Positions 1-8,219 of a DNA stretch of 23,020 nt are shown in pieces. The position numbers and the translations under genes are program-made. Under the pieces are notes generated by a model. The model was not told where the DNA came from, ran no database searches, and saw nothing but the letters and a program-made list of their open reading frames with translations. This stretch comes from Treponema sp. (GTDB lineage Bacteria > Spirochaetota > Spirochaetia > Treponematales > Breznakiellaceae), in contig JAISRD010000003.1 in the NCBI GenBank assembly GCA_031273835.1, forward strand, positions 1 through 23,020. The letters run 5' to 3'. Numbering within the stretch: the stretch's first letter is position 1; every line of letters begins with the position of its first letter.

Positions 1-43
1 CTAAAGGGGGATTTTTCGGCCCCTTAGCCGCCGGGACCGGCGG
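1..43. repeat. Two adjacent hairpins at the left edge
   Basis: An imperfect stem pairs CTAA(A)GGGG at 1-9 with CCCCTTAG at 20-27. It is followed directly by a GC-rich palindrome CCGCCGG/CCGGCGG at 28-43. No gene is recognisable here. The pair could be the end of a mobile element or a terminator for a gene outside the window; neither can be decided from this sequence. Confidence 0.45.
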
Positions 44-210
44 TTAAATTTCCGCTTGCTAACGGCAGTTTTTTAGGGTAACTATCGACAAATTTTCCGT
101 AACTACTACAATAGTTCCAGGCTCAGGCCGACAGCAGGCACAAACGCAGACTTCCCGTCCCGGCTCACGATTATGCTCTGCTAATTGAAAGGCGTGTCAA
201 GTACCTAATC
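44..210. other. Intergenic stretch without a recognisable gene
   Basis: No credible start codon, ribosome binding site or family match is visible. Read on the minus strand there is a short open tail ending at a TAG near 114-116 (peptide ending AVGLSLELL), but it is interrupted by an in-frame stop about 25 codons upstream. It may be a decayed gene end or chance. Together with the flanking palindromes this could be insertion-sequence debris, but no transposase motif is present. Confidence 0.3.
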
Positions 211-245
211 AACAACCTCGCCCTAAAGGGACGAGGTATGTTGTT
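211..245. repeat. Long imperfect palindrome with CCCTAAAGGG core
   Basis: AACAA (211-215) pairs with TTGTT (241-245), CCTCG (216-220) with CGAGG (232-236), and CCCT with AGGG at the tip (221-230). The tip sequence is shared with the palindrome at 266-313, so the two appear related. Paired hairpins of this kind are seen at the ends of single-strand-transposing IS200/IS605 elements, which is inference only. Confidence 0.6.
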
Positions 246-265
246 CTCTAGCGGTGGTTAGACTC

Positions 266-313
266 AGGGTTTAATACCCTTATAACGCCCTAAAGGGCGG
301 GGTATTAAACCCT
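266..313. repeat. Nested palindrome: 14-bp perfect arms around an inner hairpin
   Basis: The outer arms AGGGTTTAATACCC (266-279) and GGGTATTAAACCCT (300-313) are perfect reverse complements. Between them lies a second hairpin, CGCCCT/AGGGCG (286-299). It sits just past the terminator at 324-360 and is not required for it. Extrusion as a cruciform or folding of a transcript from either strand is possible. Confidence 0.75.
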
Positions 314-323
314 TCGCTACGAA

Positions 324-360
324 TAAAAAATCCCCGGAGCAGAGTTCCCCCCCCTCCGGG
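324..360 (-). terminator. Rho-independent terminator of the TPR-protease operon
   Basis: On the minus strand CCCGGAG (plus 354-360) pairs with CTCCGGG (plus 333-339), followed by G and a run ATTTTTTATT. It lies about 40 nt beyond the stop codon of the protease gene ending at 401, in the correct orientation. Confidence 0.75.
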
Positions 361-400
361 AAGCGTTTGCCATCGCTCAACGGCTGGAAATACACTATAG

Positions 401-2293
401 TTAAAGCGTGTCCGGTGAATCAAGCAGGGCGGGGAGCCGCATGGTGGTCTCCAAATAGCCCATCCGCCTTTTCTTAACCGTAATATCCATCAGGGCTATA
501 CCGGCGTCCTTCTCGACGCGGAAACCCCGGATTGAGACCGGGTCCTGCTCGGAAAGGCCCGCCTCATCGGCGGTTGAACCCCGTACTATTTTTTTTACCA
601 GATAGGATGTGGAAAATCCCGTCGCCGAACCCGCAGGGGTCAGAATCAGCCCGAAGAGGGGCGCGGCAATACGCTCCTTACTGTCCTTCTCGGCGGCCTC
701 CGCCAGGGGAACTTCGGGGCGGATGGTGGTCATGACCAGGTATCTGCGCAGGGCCCCCGTCTCGGGATCGGAGATTTCCAGGGCGGCCAATTCACCGGGT
801 TTGCAGGGGAAAAGCAGGTCCTGGAGGGCCGGAATAAGGGAACCCTGGGGAGCGCTGGGCCTTATACCGTTGACGCTTTCAATGACGGAGCCCTCTTTGA
901 TACGGAGTTCCCACGAAGGGGTAAAGGGGGCCACGTAGATAATCTCCCCCTTCAGTCCGGGGGAACCGGTTTCGGCGATGGTAAGGCCCAGCCAGGGCCG
1001 TTCGGCCTTGCCTCCCTGTAACATCGCCGGAAGGGCCGCCGCGAGCCGTTCCGCCGGAACGGCAAAGTTCAACCCCTGGTATTGTTCCACCCCAGCGTAA
1101 ACGATACCCACCAGGCGGCCCTCTCTGTCCACCACGGGCCCCCCCGAATTGCCGTGGTTCACTGCGGCGTCGATCTGTATCACATCCCCGATTTGTAAAA
1201 AACGCCTGCCCAGGGCCGAAACAATGCCCTGGGTTACGGTCTTTTCAAGGCCCCCGGGGGAACCGATGGCATAGACCGTGTCCCCCGTCCGGGGAATAAC
1301 CCGGTCCACCACGGGAAATACATATTCGGGAATTACATCCGCCCTGATCAGGGCCAGGTCCATGGCCTTGTCCCAGCCTACTACCTTTGCCGGAATACGT
1401 ACACTTGAAGAATCGCCCATGCGTATTGACATGCGGGAGATACCCTCGTATTTTGGATCAACTTCGCTGGAAATTACATGGTAGTTGGTAATCAGCAGCC
1501 CCGATGAATCAATAAAAAAAGCGGAGCCCAGGACCCTGTCGGGGAAGGCCCTGCCCCGGTCGGTTTTATACCCCCGGTCGATCAATACGGTGGCAACCCC
1601 CTTAACCATGTCGGCCACCGGGTCCCTGCTTTCGGCATATTCCCGAAGTTCCCGGGGAACTTCAGGCCGGAAAATACGGCCGGAAGCAGCGCGCTGTATA
1701 CGCCCCGCCTTGAGGGAAGCGTCCGCCGCCTCAAGGAAAAAGGCGGCGGTACGGCGCTGTTTCTGTTCCACCGCCCTTTGCAGGAAGGGGAGCAGATCGC
1801 TAAAAAAGAGGGGCTCCAGTTCATGGGACCTTACGGCGGAAAGAAAGGCGTCCAAATTATTTCCCCCGGCCAGGGCGTCCTTTGCCCGGGCGAATATGAT
1901 TTCAGGCTCCATGCCGGTACTTTCCACGGTAATACCCAGGTTCGCAAGGGACCGGGCCATGGAAGCGGCGTCGTCCCAGCGTTTTTCGGCAGCGGCCTCT
2001 GCCTGGGCCGCCCTTAAATTGTCCGCCGCGAGCTTTTCAAGGGAATCAAGCCGCGCCGCCGTTTCGGAGTCAAAGTCCCCGGCGTATTTACTTTCAGGCC
2101 CATAGAGTACCCGATAAACCCCGGCAAGATGTATGGCCCGGACAGGATCCGAATCGGCGTATTTTTCAATGTTACCGATCCTGTAGGTGCTGGTGGACCT
2201 GGAAGGATCGAAGGGGTCCTCCACCGTGGCGCAGGAAAAAAACAGCGCCGCCATTGTTATAACAAAAAAGACAAGCTTTTTATTCAGCATCAT
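401..2293 (-). CDS. Exported trypsin-like (HtrA/DegP-type) serine protease, predicted lipoprotein
   Basis: The product is a 630-residue predicted lipoprotein. The N-terminus has a charged MMLNKK start, a hydrophobic stretch and a lipobox-like LFFSC with Cys21, acceptable by the relaxed spirochaetal rule. Residues 30-200 are helical and Ala-rich with no recognised domain. A chymotrypsin-fold protease domain follows, with all three catalytic residues visible: His272 in TNYHV, Asp312 in MDLAL, Ser383 in GNSGGP. Two PDZ-like segments follow (about 433-530 and 545-620). The family cleaves misfolded or specific envelope proteins. The start overlaps the upstream TPR gene stop as ATGA, so the two are probably translationally coupled; the second ATG (2290) is also possible. 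The long N-terminal extension makes it larger than standard DegP (about 450-480 residues). Confidence 0.9.
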   Translation of the reverse strand: MMLNKKLVFFVITMAALFFSCATVEDPFDPSRSTSTYRIGNIEKYADSDPVRAIHLAGVYRVLYGPESKYAGDFDSETAARLDSLEKLAADNLRAAQAEAAAEKRWDDAASMARSLANLGITVESTGMEPEIIFARAKDALAGGNNLDAFLSAVRSHELEPLFFSDLLPFLQRAVEQKQRRTAAFFLEAADASLKAGRIQRAASGRIFRPEVPRELREYAESRDPVADMVKGVATVLIDRGYKTDRGRAFPDRVLGSAFFIDSSGLLITNYHVISSEVDPKYEGISRMSIRMGDSSSVRIPAKVVGWDKAMDLALIRADVIPEYVFPVVDRVIPRTGDTVYAIGSPGGLEKTVTQGIVSALGRRFLQIGDVIQIDAAVNHGNSGGPVVDREGRLVGIVYAGVEQYQGLNFAVPAERLAAALPAMLQGGKAERPWLGLTIAETGSPGLKGEIIYVAPFTPSWELRIKEGSVIESVNGIRPSAPQGSLIPALQDLLFPCKPGELAALEISDPETGALRRYLVMTTIRPEVPLAEAAEKDSKERIAAPLFGLILTPAGSATGFSTSYLVKKIVRGSTADEAGLSEQDPVSIRGFRVEKDAGIALMDITVKKRRMGYLETTMRLPALLDSPDTL

Positions 2294-4035
2294 CGTTCCG
2301 TTTCCCGTATGCCGTCTCCGTCCAGATCCCAGAATTTCCGCAGTTCTCCGCCGGGACCCAGGCTTTCGGCATATTCATAAACGCCGTCCCCGTCCCAATC
2401 GCTTTCCGATAAAAACTGAAGGCCCTTTCCATCCGGGCTAAAATGCCGGACCGTTTCCATGCGTCCATCGGCGTCTAAATCGGCCCGCTGCCTTAAAGGA
2501 CGGCCGCCTGAAAATTCCGTTTCCGCAAGCATCCTGCCCCCTAAGTATACCCTGGATTGTACGGGAATGCCCTTCTGCAGTTCAACCCTTTCCACCGCCC
2601 CCGGAAATTCCTCACTGGGCTGCTCGAGTTCGGCGGCAAAGGAAAGCAGGGAAAGTTCGCTTATAAGGGGGGTGAATTCGTCCCGTACCGGATAGAGGGG
2701 CCCTCCCTGTACCAGGGGGACAAAACGGAGGGGTGAAAAAAAATAATCCAGCGGACGCGGAATATAGCGCCTGCCCCCCAACTCCGCATGGAGCACCGCG
2801 GGATACCGCTCCCATTGGAGACGCGCCTTAGGGCGTTCCTGGTCCTTAACGGGAACGGCAAAGGTCCCCTCCTCATTCCAATAGGCGGAACTTACTATAT
2901 CCGCTTCCTGGGGAACCCCGGCGGCAAAGGCTATAAGCCATTCCGCAAGGCCGTCCTGGTCCGCGTCATAGCTGTATTCGGTAATAAGGCCGTTCCGGTA
3001 CCCGGTAACACTGTCGGCTATGCCGTCTCCGTCGGCGTCTTCCGTAATAAGGCCGGAATAGGCCGAAAGGTTCCGCCTGAAAAGCTCCCTCCCTTCTTCT
3101 CCCCTAAGGTTTTCCCACAGGGCAAGGATCAGGGCCTTATCCAGCGCGGTGATCTTCAGGTCCTTACCGCCCTCCGGCCTGGGGGCAAAAAATTCTTCCA
3201 CCGCGGTATCGTCGCTTACCAGGCCCAGCATGAGGGCGGCGGGAAGGGACGCGGGATTTGCCCGGGACCGGAAAGCCGGAACAAGACCCCCTGAGCGGTA
3301 GGCCGCCGTGAGGCTGCGGGCTTCTTCGGTATCCCGTATAAAGGGGACGGCCAGATAGGCCAGCTCAGGGTCGGCCTCCAACAAGAGGGAAAGCCTCTTC
3401 AAAACCAGGGCGATAAGCTCCCTGTCTTCATCGCCGGCGTATACGGGGGGCTGAAGCCCGGCAACGTACTCAAAGAGGATACGCGCCGGCCCGGGATAGC
3501 GGGGAAACCGGTCCAGGGCCAATGCCATGCTGCGGCGGAATTCTTCCAGACCCCTGCCGGAAGCGCTGAGGCCCTTGAGGGCGCGGAGTTTCCAATAATG
3601 GGCGTCGTAATTTTCCTGATCGCAGTTTCGCAGAACCAACAGGGCGGCGTCGTACTGTTTCAGCTCGGTGAGGATCTTTGCTTCCATAATTCGGGCGGCC
3701 TCGGGGGTATAGGAATCCCAGCGATCCGTTTCAAGGCCGCGCCTCAGCGCTTCCAGTACCGCCCCCCTGGGTTTTCCGCAGGACGAACGGGCCAGGGCAA
3801 GCAGATAGGAAATATCCGACGAAAAATCCCCGTAATCCGCCCCCCGTTCAAGGCCGGCCAGGGCTTCTTCCCATCTGCCCCGGCGTATTTCATTTTCAGC
3901 CCAAACGAGGTAACGCCGGGCAACGGCGGGGTCCCCGAAAAGGGCCCCCCCGGATCCCTGGGCATTGAGGAACCTCACAAATGCAAGGGCGAATAAGGCG
4001 CAGAAGGAAAGAGAAACGTAAATTCTGTTTTTCAT
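2290..4035 (-). CDS. Exported TPR-like protein with five DxDxDG calcium-type loops
   Basis: The product is 581 residues. I chose the internal ATG at 4035 because AAGGAG lies 7 nt upstream and the protein then begins MKNRIY with a clean signal peptide ending near residue 26 (FLNAQ). A longer reading to 4074 adds 13 charged residues and hides the signal. Residues 35-220 are helical repeats of TPR character. Five acidic loops of the form DxDxDG occur near residues 332, 357, 518, 546 and 570, resembling EF-hand or thrombospondin-type calcium sites. The C-terminal half alternates such loops with beta-rich text (GRMETVRHFSPDG, GVYEYAESLGPGG). It is coupled by ATGA to the downstream protease lipoprotein, suggesting a shared envelope role. 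The specific function is unknown. Confidence 0.8.
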   Translation of the reverse strand: MKNRIYVSLSFCALFALAFVRFLNAQGSGGALFGDPAVARRYLVWAENEIRRGRWEEALAGLERGADYGDFSSDISYLLALARSSCGKPRGAVLEALRRGLETDRWDSYTPEAARIMEAKILTELKQYDAALLVLRNCDQENYDAHYWKLRALKGLSASGRGLEEFRRSMALALDRFPRYPGPARILFEYVAGLQPPVYAGDEDRELIALVLKRLSLLLEADPELAYLAVPFIRDTEEARSLTAAYRSGGLVPAFRSRANPASLPAALMLGLVSDDTAVEEFFAPRPEGGKDLKITALDKALILALWENLRGEEGRELFRRNLSAYSGLITEDADGDGIADSVTGYRNGLITEYSYDADQDGLAEWLIAFAAGVPQEADIVSSAYWNEEGTFAVPVKDQERPKARLQWERYPAVLHAELGGRRYIPRPLDYFFSPLRFVPLVQGGPLYPVRDEFTPLISELSLLSFAAELEQPSEEFPGAVERVELQKGIPVQSRVYLGGRMLAETEFSGGRPLRQRADLDADGRMETVRHFSPDGKGLQFLSESDWDGDGVYEYAESLGPGGELRKFWDLDGDGIRETER

Positions 4036-4097
4036 TCTTCTCCTTAATTTCGACTCCCGCGCCTCTGCGGTCAAGTTATCTATAATTCCAGTACCTG

Positions 4098-5960
4098 CTA
4101 GGCATGCTTCGGCGCTAAGCCTACTATCTCCCTAACCTCTTCGTCCGAGAGGGTTTCCTTGGCAAGAAGGGCGTCGGCGAGTTTTTCCAATTCTTCCTTG
4201 TGGATTTCCAGGATCGATTGGGCCGTTTTAAGGGCCGCCGTGAGGATCCTTTTGATCGAGCTGTCGATGCGTTTGGCCGTTTCCTCGGAATAATCCTTAT
4301 GACGGGCAATTTCCTTGCCCAAAAAGATCGGCTCCTCCTCCTGGCCGTAACTTACCGGACCGACTTCTTCCGCCATACCCCATTCGCAGACCATACGCCG
4401 GGCCATGTCGGTAGCCTGCTCAAGGTCCTGTTTGGTACCCGTGGTGGTTTCGCTGTAAAAGAGATTTTCCGCCGACCAGCCTCCGTAGCAAATCACAATC
4501 CTGTCCTCAATCCAGCCCCTGGTCCGGCTGTAGCTGTCCTCCTCGGGGAGGGACATGGCCATGCCCAGGGCCCTGCCGTGGGGAACTATGGTAACCTTGT
4601 GGAGGGGATCGGCGTTTTTAAGAAAATAGTGGAGCAGGGCATGGCCGGCCTCGTGAAAGGCCGTCATTCGCCGTTCCTTGTCGCTTACCACCAGAGTTTT
4701 CCGGGCAACCCCCATAAGCACCTTATCCCGGGCCTCTTCCATATCGCTCATCTCTACCTGGGTCTTATCCACCCTGGCGGCGAACAGGGCGGCCTCGTTG
4801 ATCAGGTTGGCGATCTCCGCCCCGCTCATGCCGGGGGTAGCCCGGGCAACCCTGACAAGGTCGATATCGCCGGCCAGGGGGATTTTGGCGGCGTGAATTT
4901 TGAGGATCGCCTCCCGTTCTTTGATGTCCGGCATGGCCACCACCACCTGACGGTCAAAGCGCCCGGGCCTGAGCAGGGCCGGATCAAGCACGTCGGGCCT
5001 GTTTGTCGCGGCCAGGATTATCACCCCGTCCTTTGAGTCAAAGCCGTCCATTTCTACCAAAAGCTGATTCAGGGTTTGTTCCCGTTCATCATGGCCGCCG
5101 CCGTAACCGGCCCCCCTGGTACGGCCCACGGCGTCCAATTCATCAATAAAAACGATACAGGGAGCGCTGCGCCTGCCCTGCTCGAAGAGATCCCTTACCC
5201 GGCTTGCCCCGACGCCGACAAACATCTCCACAAAATCGGAGCCCGACATGTGGAAGAAATTGACCCCCGCTTCTCCCGCCACGGCCTTGGCCATGAGGGT
5301 TTTCCCCGTACCGGGCATACCCACCAGGAGCACCCCCTTGGGGATGCGGGCCCCCATTTTGGTAAATTTCTGGGGATTCTTGAGGAAAGCCACCACTTCC
5401 TGAAGTTCGTATTTGGCGTCTTCCTGACCCGCCACATCCGCAAAGGTAACCTTTTTTCCTTCATTCTGGTACCGTTTAGCCTTGCTCTTTCCGAATTGAA
5501 AGGCCCGGGAACCGGTTCCCTGCATATTTCTGAACATAAAAAAGATCAGTGCCAAACCTATGATCCAGGGAAGCAGTTCCATAAGAATACGCCAGGGGCT
5601 TAAATTCGCCGACGATCCCGTTATGGCCCTGATATTTTTTTTTGATCTAAGTTCGGAAAGCAGCGAAGGGTCCCCATAGGGGATGACGGTTTTGAACCGT
5701 ATACTGTTTTCCACAGGCCCCCCGCGGGTCCATTCAATTACGCTGTTGTCAAGTATTTTAACCTCGGTGATCTCGTCCTTATCAAGGGATTTAAGAAATT
5801 CCGAATAGGACACTTCCTGGATCGGGACAGCCTCGCTGCGGAAAAAATAGGCGGCAAAAAGGATCGCCATGGCAAGGAAAAAAAACAGGGCAAAACGGTT
5901 CGGCCCCCCGTTTTTTATCACGGGCCTGAGGGGCTTGTTGTTCTGATTATTTGACGGCAA
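4098..5960 (-). CDS. ftsH: ATP-dependent zinc metalloprotease FtsH
   Basis: This is a membrane-anchored AAA+ protease that degrades unassembled membrane proteins and regulatory proteins. An N-terminal transmembrane segment (FALFFFLAMAILFAAYFF), a short periplasmic domain and a second membrane segment (ILMELLPWIIGLALIFF) precede the ATPase. Counting from the proposed start, Walker A GMPGTGKT is at 214-221, Walker B FIDELDA near 273, and the second region of homology (AATNRPDVLDPALLRPGRFD) at 317-336. The zinc site HEAGH is at 436-440 with a third ligand Asp near 512. At 620 residues the length is normal. No ATG fits: the frame stays open to 6059, deep inside tilS, but family similarity begins near SNNQNNK. 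I therefore propose TTG at 5960, overlapping the tilS stop by 14 nt. The start is uncertain; the identity is not. Confidence 0.95.
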   Translation of the reverse strand: MPSNNQNNKPLRPVIKNGGPNRFALFFFLAMAILFAAYFFRSEAVPIQEVSYSEFLKSLDKDEITEVKILDNSVIEWTRGGPVENSIRFKTVIPYGDPSLLSELRSKKNIRAITGSSANLSPWRILMELLPWIIGLALIFFMFRNMQGTGSRAFQFGKSKAKRYQNEGKKVTFADVAGQEDAKYELQEVVAFLKNPQKFTKMGARIPKGVLLVGMPGTGKTLMAKAVAGEAGVNFFHMSGSDFVEMFVGVGASRVRDLFEQGRRSAPCIVFIDELDAVGRTRGAGYGGGHDEREQTLNQLLVEMDGFDSKDGVIILAATNRPDVLDPALLRPGRFDRQVVVAMPDIKEREAILKIHAAKIPLAGDIDLVRVARATPGMSGAEIANLINEAALFAARVDKTQVEMSDMEEARDKVLMGVARKTLVVSDKERRMTAFHEAGHALLHYFLKNADPLHKVTIVPHGRALGMAMSLPEEDSYSRTRGWIEDRIVICYGGWSAENLFYSETTTGTKQDLEQATDMARRMVCEWGMAEEVGPVSYGQEEEPIFLGKEIARHKDYSEETAKRIDSSIKRILTAALKTAQSILEIHKEELEKLADALLAKETLSDEEVREIVGLAPKHA

Positions 5961-7305
5961 AATAAGCCCCCGCCGTATCCGCCCCCGTTGTCCGCTTCCA
6001 AAGGACGGAACCGTCCCCGCCGAGCAGGGCCGCCGGGCCCTTACGGTCACGGGCGGCAATGCACAAGCCCCCGGGACACCCCGAAAGGGGTTTTACGGCC
6101 CCCCGCGGGCCGGGCTTCACCATTGTCAGCACCAGGGGAAATCCGGCGAAAAAACCATCCCCCCGGGGGTCCTCCGGGGGGGAGACAAGCAATTCCATTT
6201 TGACGACGTTAAAAAGCATAGGTACCGTAAGCTTATATACTCCCGGCCTTTTAATCAACACCGAAAAGTTTTCCTCATAAAGAACCCCCTGGGGAATTCC
6301 CAGGGTGATACGGCCCTTCCTGTTTTCCAGCCGCGCCTGCCCCAGATCAAGGACCGCGGTCTTCCCCCTGATAAAAGGCCGGAGGGCGGAACGCCTTATG
6401 GTCCCCGCCGCCCTTCGCCCGGAACAAACGGAGGAAAGGTCCGGCGGAACATACCTGTCAAGGGCCCGGAACAGGGCCTCCTCCCGGATAATTTCATCGG
6501 CTTCAAAGAAAACCCTTGAATCAACAGAGAGGGAGTTCCCGCTTTTCCGCCAGGGGATGCGGGAGGCGGCTTCCCGGGCCAGAAAATCCGCCGTCAGACC
6601 CTGGGTTTCCCAGAGCCGCAGGAGCGGTTTTTGCCAGCCCGGAAAGGATGCATTAAGGCGGGGGATCAGGATATGCCGCACGCGGTTCCGCAGGTAACGG
6701 GTATCGGCGTTGCTTTCATCAACCCTGAAGCTTAAACCCCGGCCCTTGAGGTAATCCAGTACGTCACTCCGGCTTAAGAGAAGGAGGGGCCTTAACAGGG
6801 ACCCCGACCGCATTCTCATGCCCCCCAACCCGGCGGACCCCGCCCCCCGCAGCAGGGCCATGAGTATGGTTTCCAAAAGATCATCCCTGGTATGGGCTAT
6901 GAGTATGCAATCCGCCCGGAGCCTGCGCTTTTCTTCTTTGAAAAAGGCATGACGGAAGTACCGGGCCGCCGCCTCAAGGCCCGTTCCCCGTTCCCGGGCA
7001 TGGGCCTCCACAAGGCCGGGCTCGAGGGTTTTTACCGACAGGGGGAACTTGAGCTCTCCGCAGAGGGCCGCCGCCGTTTCCGCGTCGGCGGCGCAGACTT
7101 CGGGGGAACGTATGCCGTGGTTTACATGGAGGCAGTGAAACATAAAGGCCGGAGGCAGCGCCCCGGCGTCCCTCAGGGCGGCCAAAGCGGCGGTCATGGA
7201 GACGGAATCGGCCCCCCCCGAAAGGGCCGCAAGGAACAAAAACCTGCCCTCCGGAGCAAACCGGGACTTTAACGCGGAGGCAAGGGCTTTTTCAAAGGGG
7301 TTCAT
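5947..7305 (-). CDS. tilS: tRNA(Ile)-lysidine synthetase TilS
   Basis: The enzyme attaches lysine to C34 of tRNA-Ile(CAU) using ATP, converting its specificity from Met to Ile. The PP-loop ATP-binding motif SGGADS is at residues 29-34. It is followed by the N-type ATPase core (CLHVNHGIRS, IAHTRDDLLETILMALLRG, LLRPLL, ESNADTRYLRNRVRHILIP), all typical of TilS. The C-terminal 150 residues are more divergent, containing a TilS-C-like beta segment (FSVLIKRPGVYKL). Length is 452 residues, slightly long for the family. The ATG at 7305 is preceded by TTAAGGATC. The gene lies between rplY and ftsH; the tilS-ftsH neighbourhood is conserved across many bacteria. Confidence 0.93.
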   Translation of the reverse strand: MNPFEKALASALKSRFAPEGRFLFLAALSGGADSVSMTAALAALRDAGALPPAFMFHCLHVNHGIRSPEVCAADAETAAALCGELKFPLSVKTLEPGLVEAHARERGTGLEAAARYFRHAFFKEEKRRLRADCILIAHTRDDLLETILMALLRGAGSAGLGGMRMRSGSLLRPLLLLSRSDVLDYLKGRGLSFRVDESNADTRYLRNRVRHILIPRLNASFPGWQKPLLRLWETQGLTADFLAREAASRIPWRKSGNSLSVDSRVFFEADEIIREEALFRALDRYVPPDLSSVCSGRRAAGTIRRSALRPFIRGKTAVLDLGQARLENRKGRITLGIPQGVLYEENFSVLIKRPGVYKLTVPMLFNVVKMELLVSPPEDPRGDGFFAGFPLVLTMVKPGPRGAVKPLSGCPGGLCIAARDRKGPAALLGGDGSVLWKRTTGADTAGAYFAVK

Positions 7306-7383
7306 GATCCTTAAAGCGGCATATTTTCAGCTTTTCCCCATTTTTCCGCGTTGTCCCCATTATCCGCAGGTTTCTTTACCTTC

Positions 7384-7397
7384 GGCCTGAACAGGCC
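7384..7397. repeat. Short hairpin between rplY and tilS
   Basis: GGCCTG (7384-7389) and CAGGCC (7392-7397) form a 6-bp stem with a 2-nt loop, immediately after the rplY stop codon. There is no T-run in either direction, so it is not a standard terminator. It could act as an mRNA processing or stability element. Confidence 0.35.
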
Positions 7398-7399
7398 CG

Positions 7400-8050
7400 C
7401 TAGGCCTTTTTCTCGGCGGCAGGGGCGGCGCCCGCCGCGGGGGCCGCCGCTGCGGCGCCTTCAACCGCGGCGCTTTCCTCAACCGCGGCGGCAGCTTCAG
7501 CCTTGGCGAATTTCACCAGCGCCACAACCTGATCGGGGTTGGAAATAAGCCGGACCCCCTCACCGAGGGCAAGATCCCGGACATGTATCGATTGATTTAC
7601 CTTAAGCTCCGCAATATCCACATCAAGTCGCTCGGGCAGATCCTTGGGAAGGCATTCCACTTCAATATCGTGAAGCGGAGCTTCCAGAATACCCCCTTCC
7701 CTGACCCCGATGGGGTTGCCGTGTATATGTACGGAAACCCTGGCCCGCAGGAGGGTGCCGCCTTCAACTTCGTAGAAATCCACATGGAGTATCCGTCCAT
7801 CCCTGATGTCCCGCTGGGTATCCTTTACAAAGGCTTCGTGAACCTGTCCGTCCACCTCAACCTTTACGATGGTACTTTCGGAAATCCCCTTGACGCCGGT
7901 CATAAATTCCTTGGCGTCCAGATCAATGGAAACAACACCGCTTTTCCGGCCGTAGATCACCGCGGGAATACGTCCGGCCCGCCTGAGCCTTCCGGCCTCT
8001 TTTGAACCGCCGCTTACCCGGTTCCGGGCTGCAAAAACAACCTGACTCAC
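7400..8050 (-). CDS. rplY: Large-subunit ribosomal protein bL25 (TL5/CTC type)
   Basis: This is the 5S rRNA-binding ribosomal protein of the long CTC form, 216 residues. The N-terminal L25 domain (about 1-92) carries the family text GRIPAVIYG and the segment FVKDTQRDIRDGRILHVDFYEV. The C-terminal TL5 domain spans about 95-185 (ILEAPLHDIEVECLPKDLPE, DLALGEGVRLISNPDQVVALV). The last 30 residues are an Ala/Glu-rich low-complexity tail ending AAEKKA. The start is GTG at 8050, with GGGAGGAG about 8 nt upstream. That ribosome binding site lies exactly at the edge of a 40-nt direct repeat copied from the tRNA-Gln 3' end. CTC proteins in Bacillus are stress-associated; whether that holds here is unknown. 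Confidence 0.93.
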   Translation of the reverse strand: MSQVVFAARNRVSGGSKEAGRLRRAGRIPAVIYGRKSGVVSIDLDAKEFMTGVKGISESTIVKVEVDGQVHEAFVKDTQRDIRDGRILHVDFYEVEGGTLLRARVSVHIHGNPIGVREGGILEAPLHDIEVECLPKDLPERLDVDIAELKVNQSIHVRDLALGEGVRLISNPDQVVALVKFAKAEAAAAVEESAAVEGAAAAAPAAGAAPAAEKKA

Positions 8051-8061
8051 TTAACTAACTC

Positions 8062-8101
8062 CTCCCGGTAAAAAATACCGTTTCTGGGACGACAGGGTTC
8101 G
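8062..8101 (-). repeat. 40-nt direct repeat, copy 2 (duplicated tRNA-Gln 3' end and trailer)
   Basis: This stretch is identical to 8220-8259. On the minus strand it contains the last 17 nt of the tRNA-Gln acceptor and T-arm, its discriminator base, and the trailer hairpin CGGTA/TACCG, ending at the rplY ribosome binding site. It is not part of a second complete tRNA. Confidence 0.9.
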
Positions 8102-8219
8102 CCTTCCCTTCGCAAACTTCCTGTTTGCTCATTCCAGGCCGGGGTTTAGTCCTTCCGGCGCCATCCCTGGCGCCTCTTCCTCCCTTTGGTCGGCGGACTA
8201 AACCCTTCGAACCCTGCTT
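8102..8219 (-). repeat. Small hairpin-rich element bracketed by tRNA-Gln 3'-end repeats
   Basis: The 118 nt between the two 40-nt direct repeats contain several stems. GCAAAC/GTTTGC lies at 8112-8128. GGCGCCA/TGGCGCC lies at 8157-8174. An 11-bp inverted pair GGGTTTAGTCC (8142-8152) / GGACTAAACCC (8195-8205) encloses the second stem. CGAACCCTG at 8208-8216 is an inverted copy of CAGGGTTCG at 8093-8101, so the element also has tRNA-derived terminal inverted repeats. There is no ORF. The minus-strand text from about 8187 down to 8140 aligns by eye with the repeat upstream of hgdB at 20898-20950. Confidence 0.75.

Noticed and set aside
1..250. tmRNA, SRP RNA or RNase P RNA
   Set aside because: The left edge has a GGGG..CCCC stem, but no tag peptide, no tRNA-like 3' end and no conserved RNA core motif could be found.
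4036..4097. Promoter for the TPR gene using TTGACC
   Set aside because: The -35 is fair, but the box 17 nt downstream (GAAATT) is a poor -10, so it was not listed as a feature.
8062..8101. A second tRNA-Gln gene
   Set aside because: Only the 3' acceptor and part of the T-arm are duplicated; no D-arm or anticodon arm follows, so it is a fragment.
8102..8219. CRISPR array suggested by repeats near the tRNA
   Set aside because: There are only two direct copies with one 118-nt interval, and the repeat is tRNA-derived; there are no spacers or cas genes.
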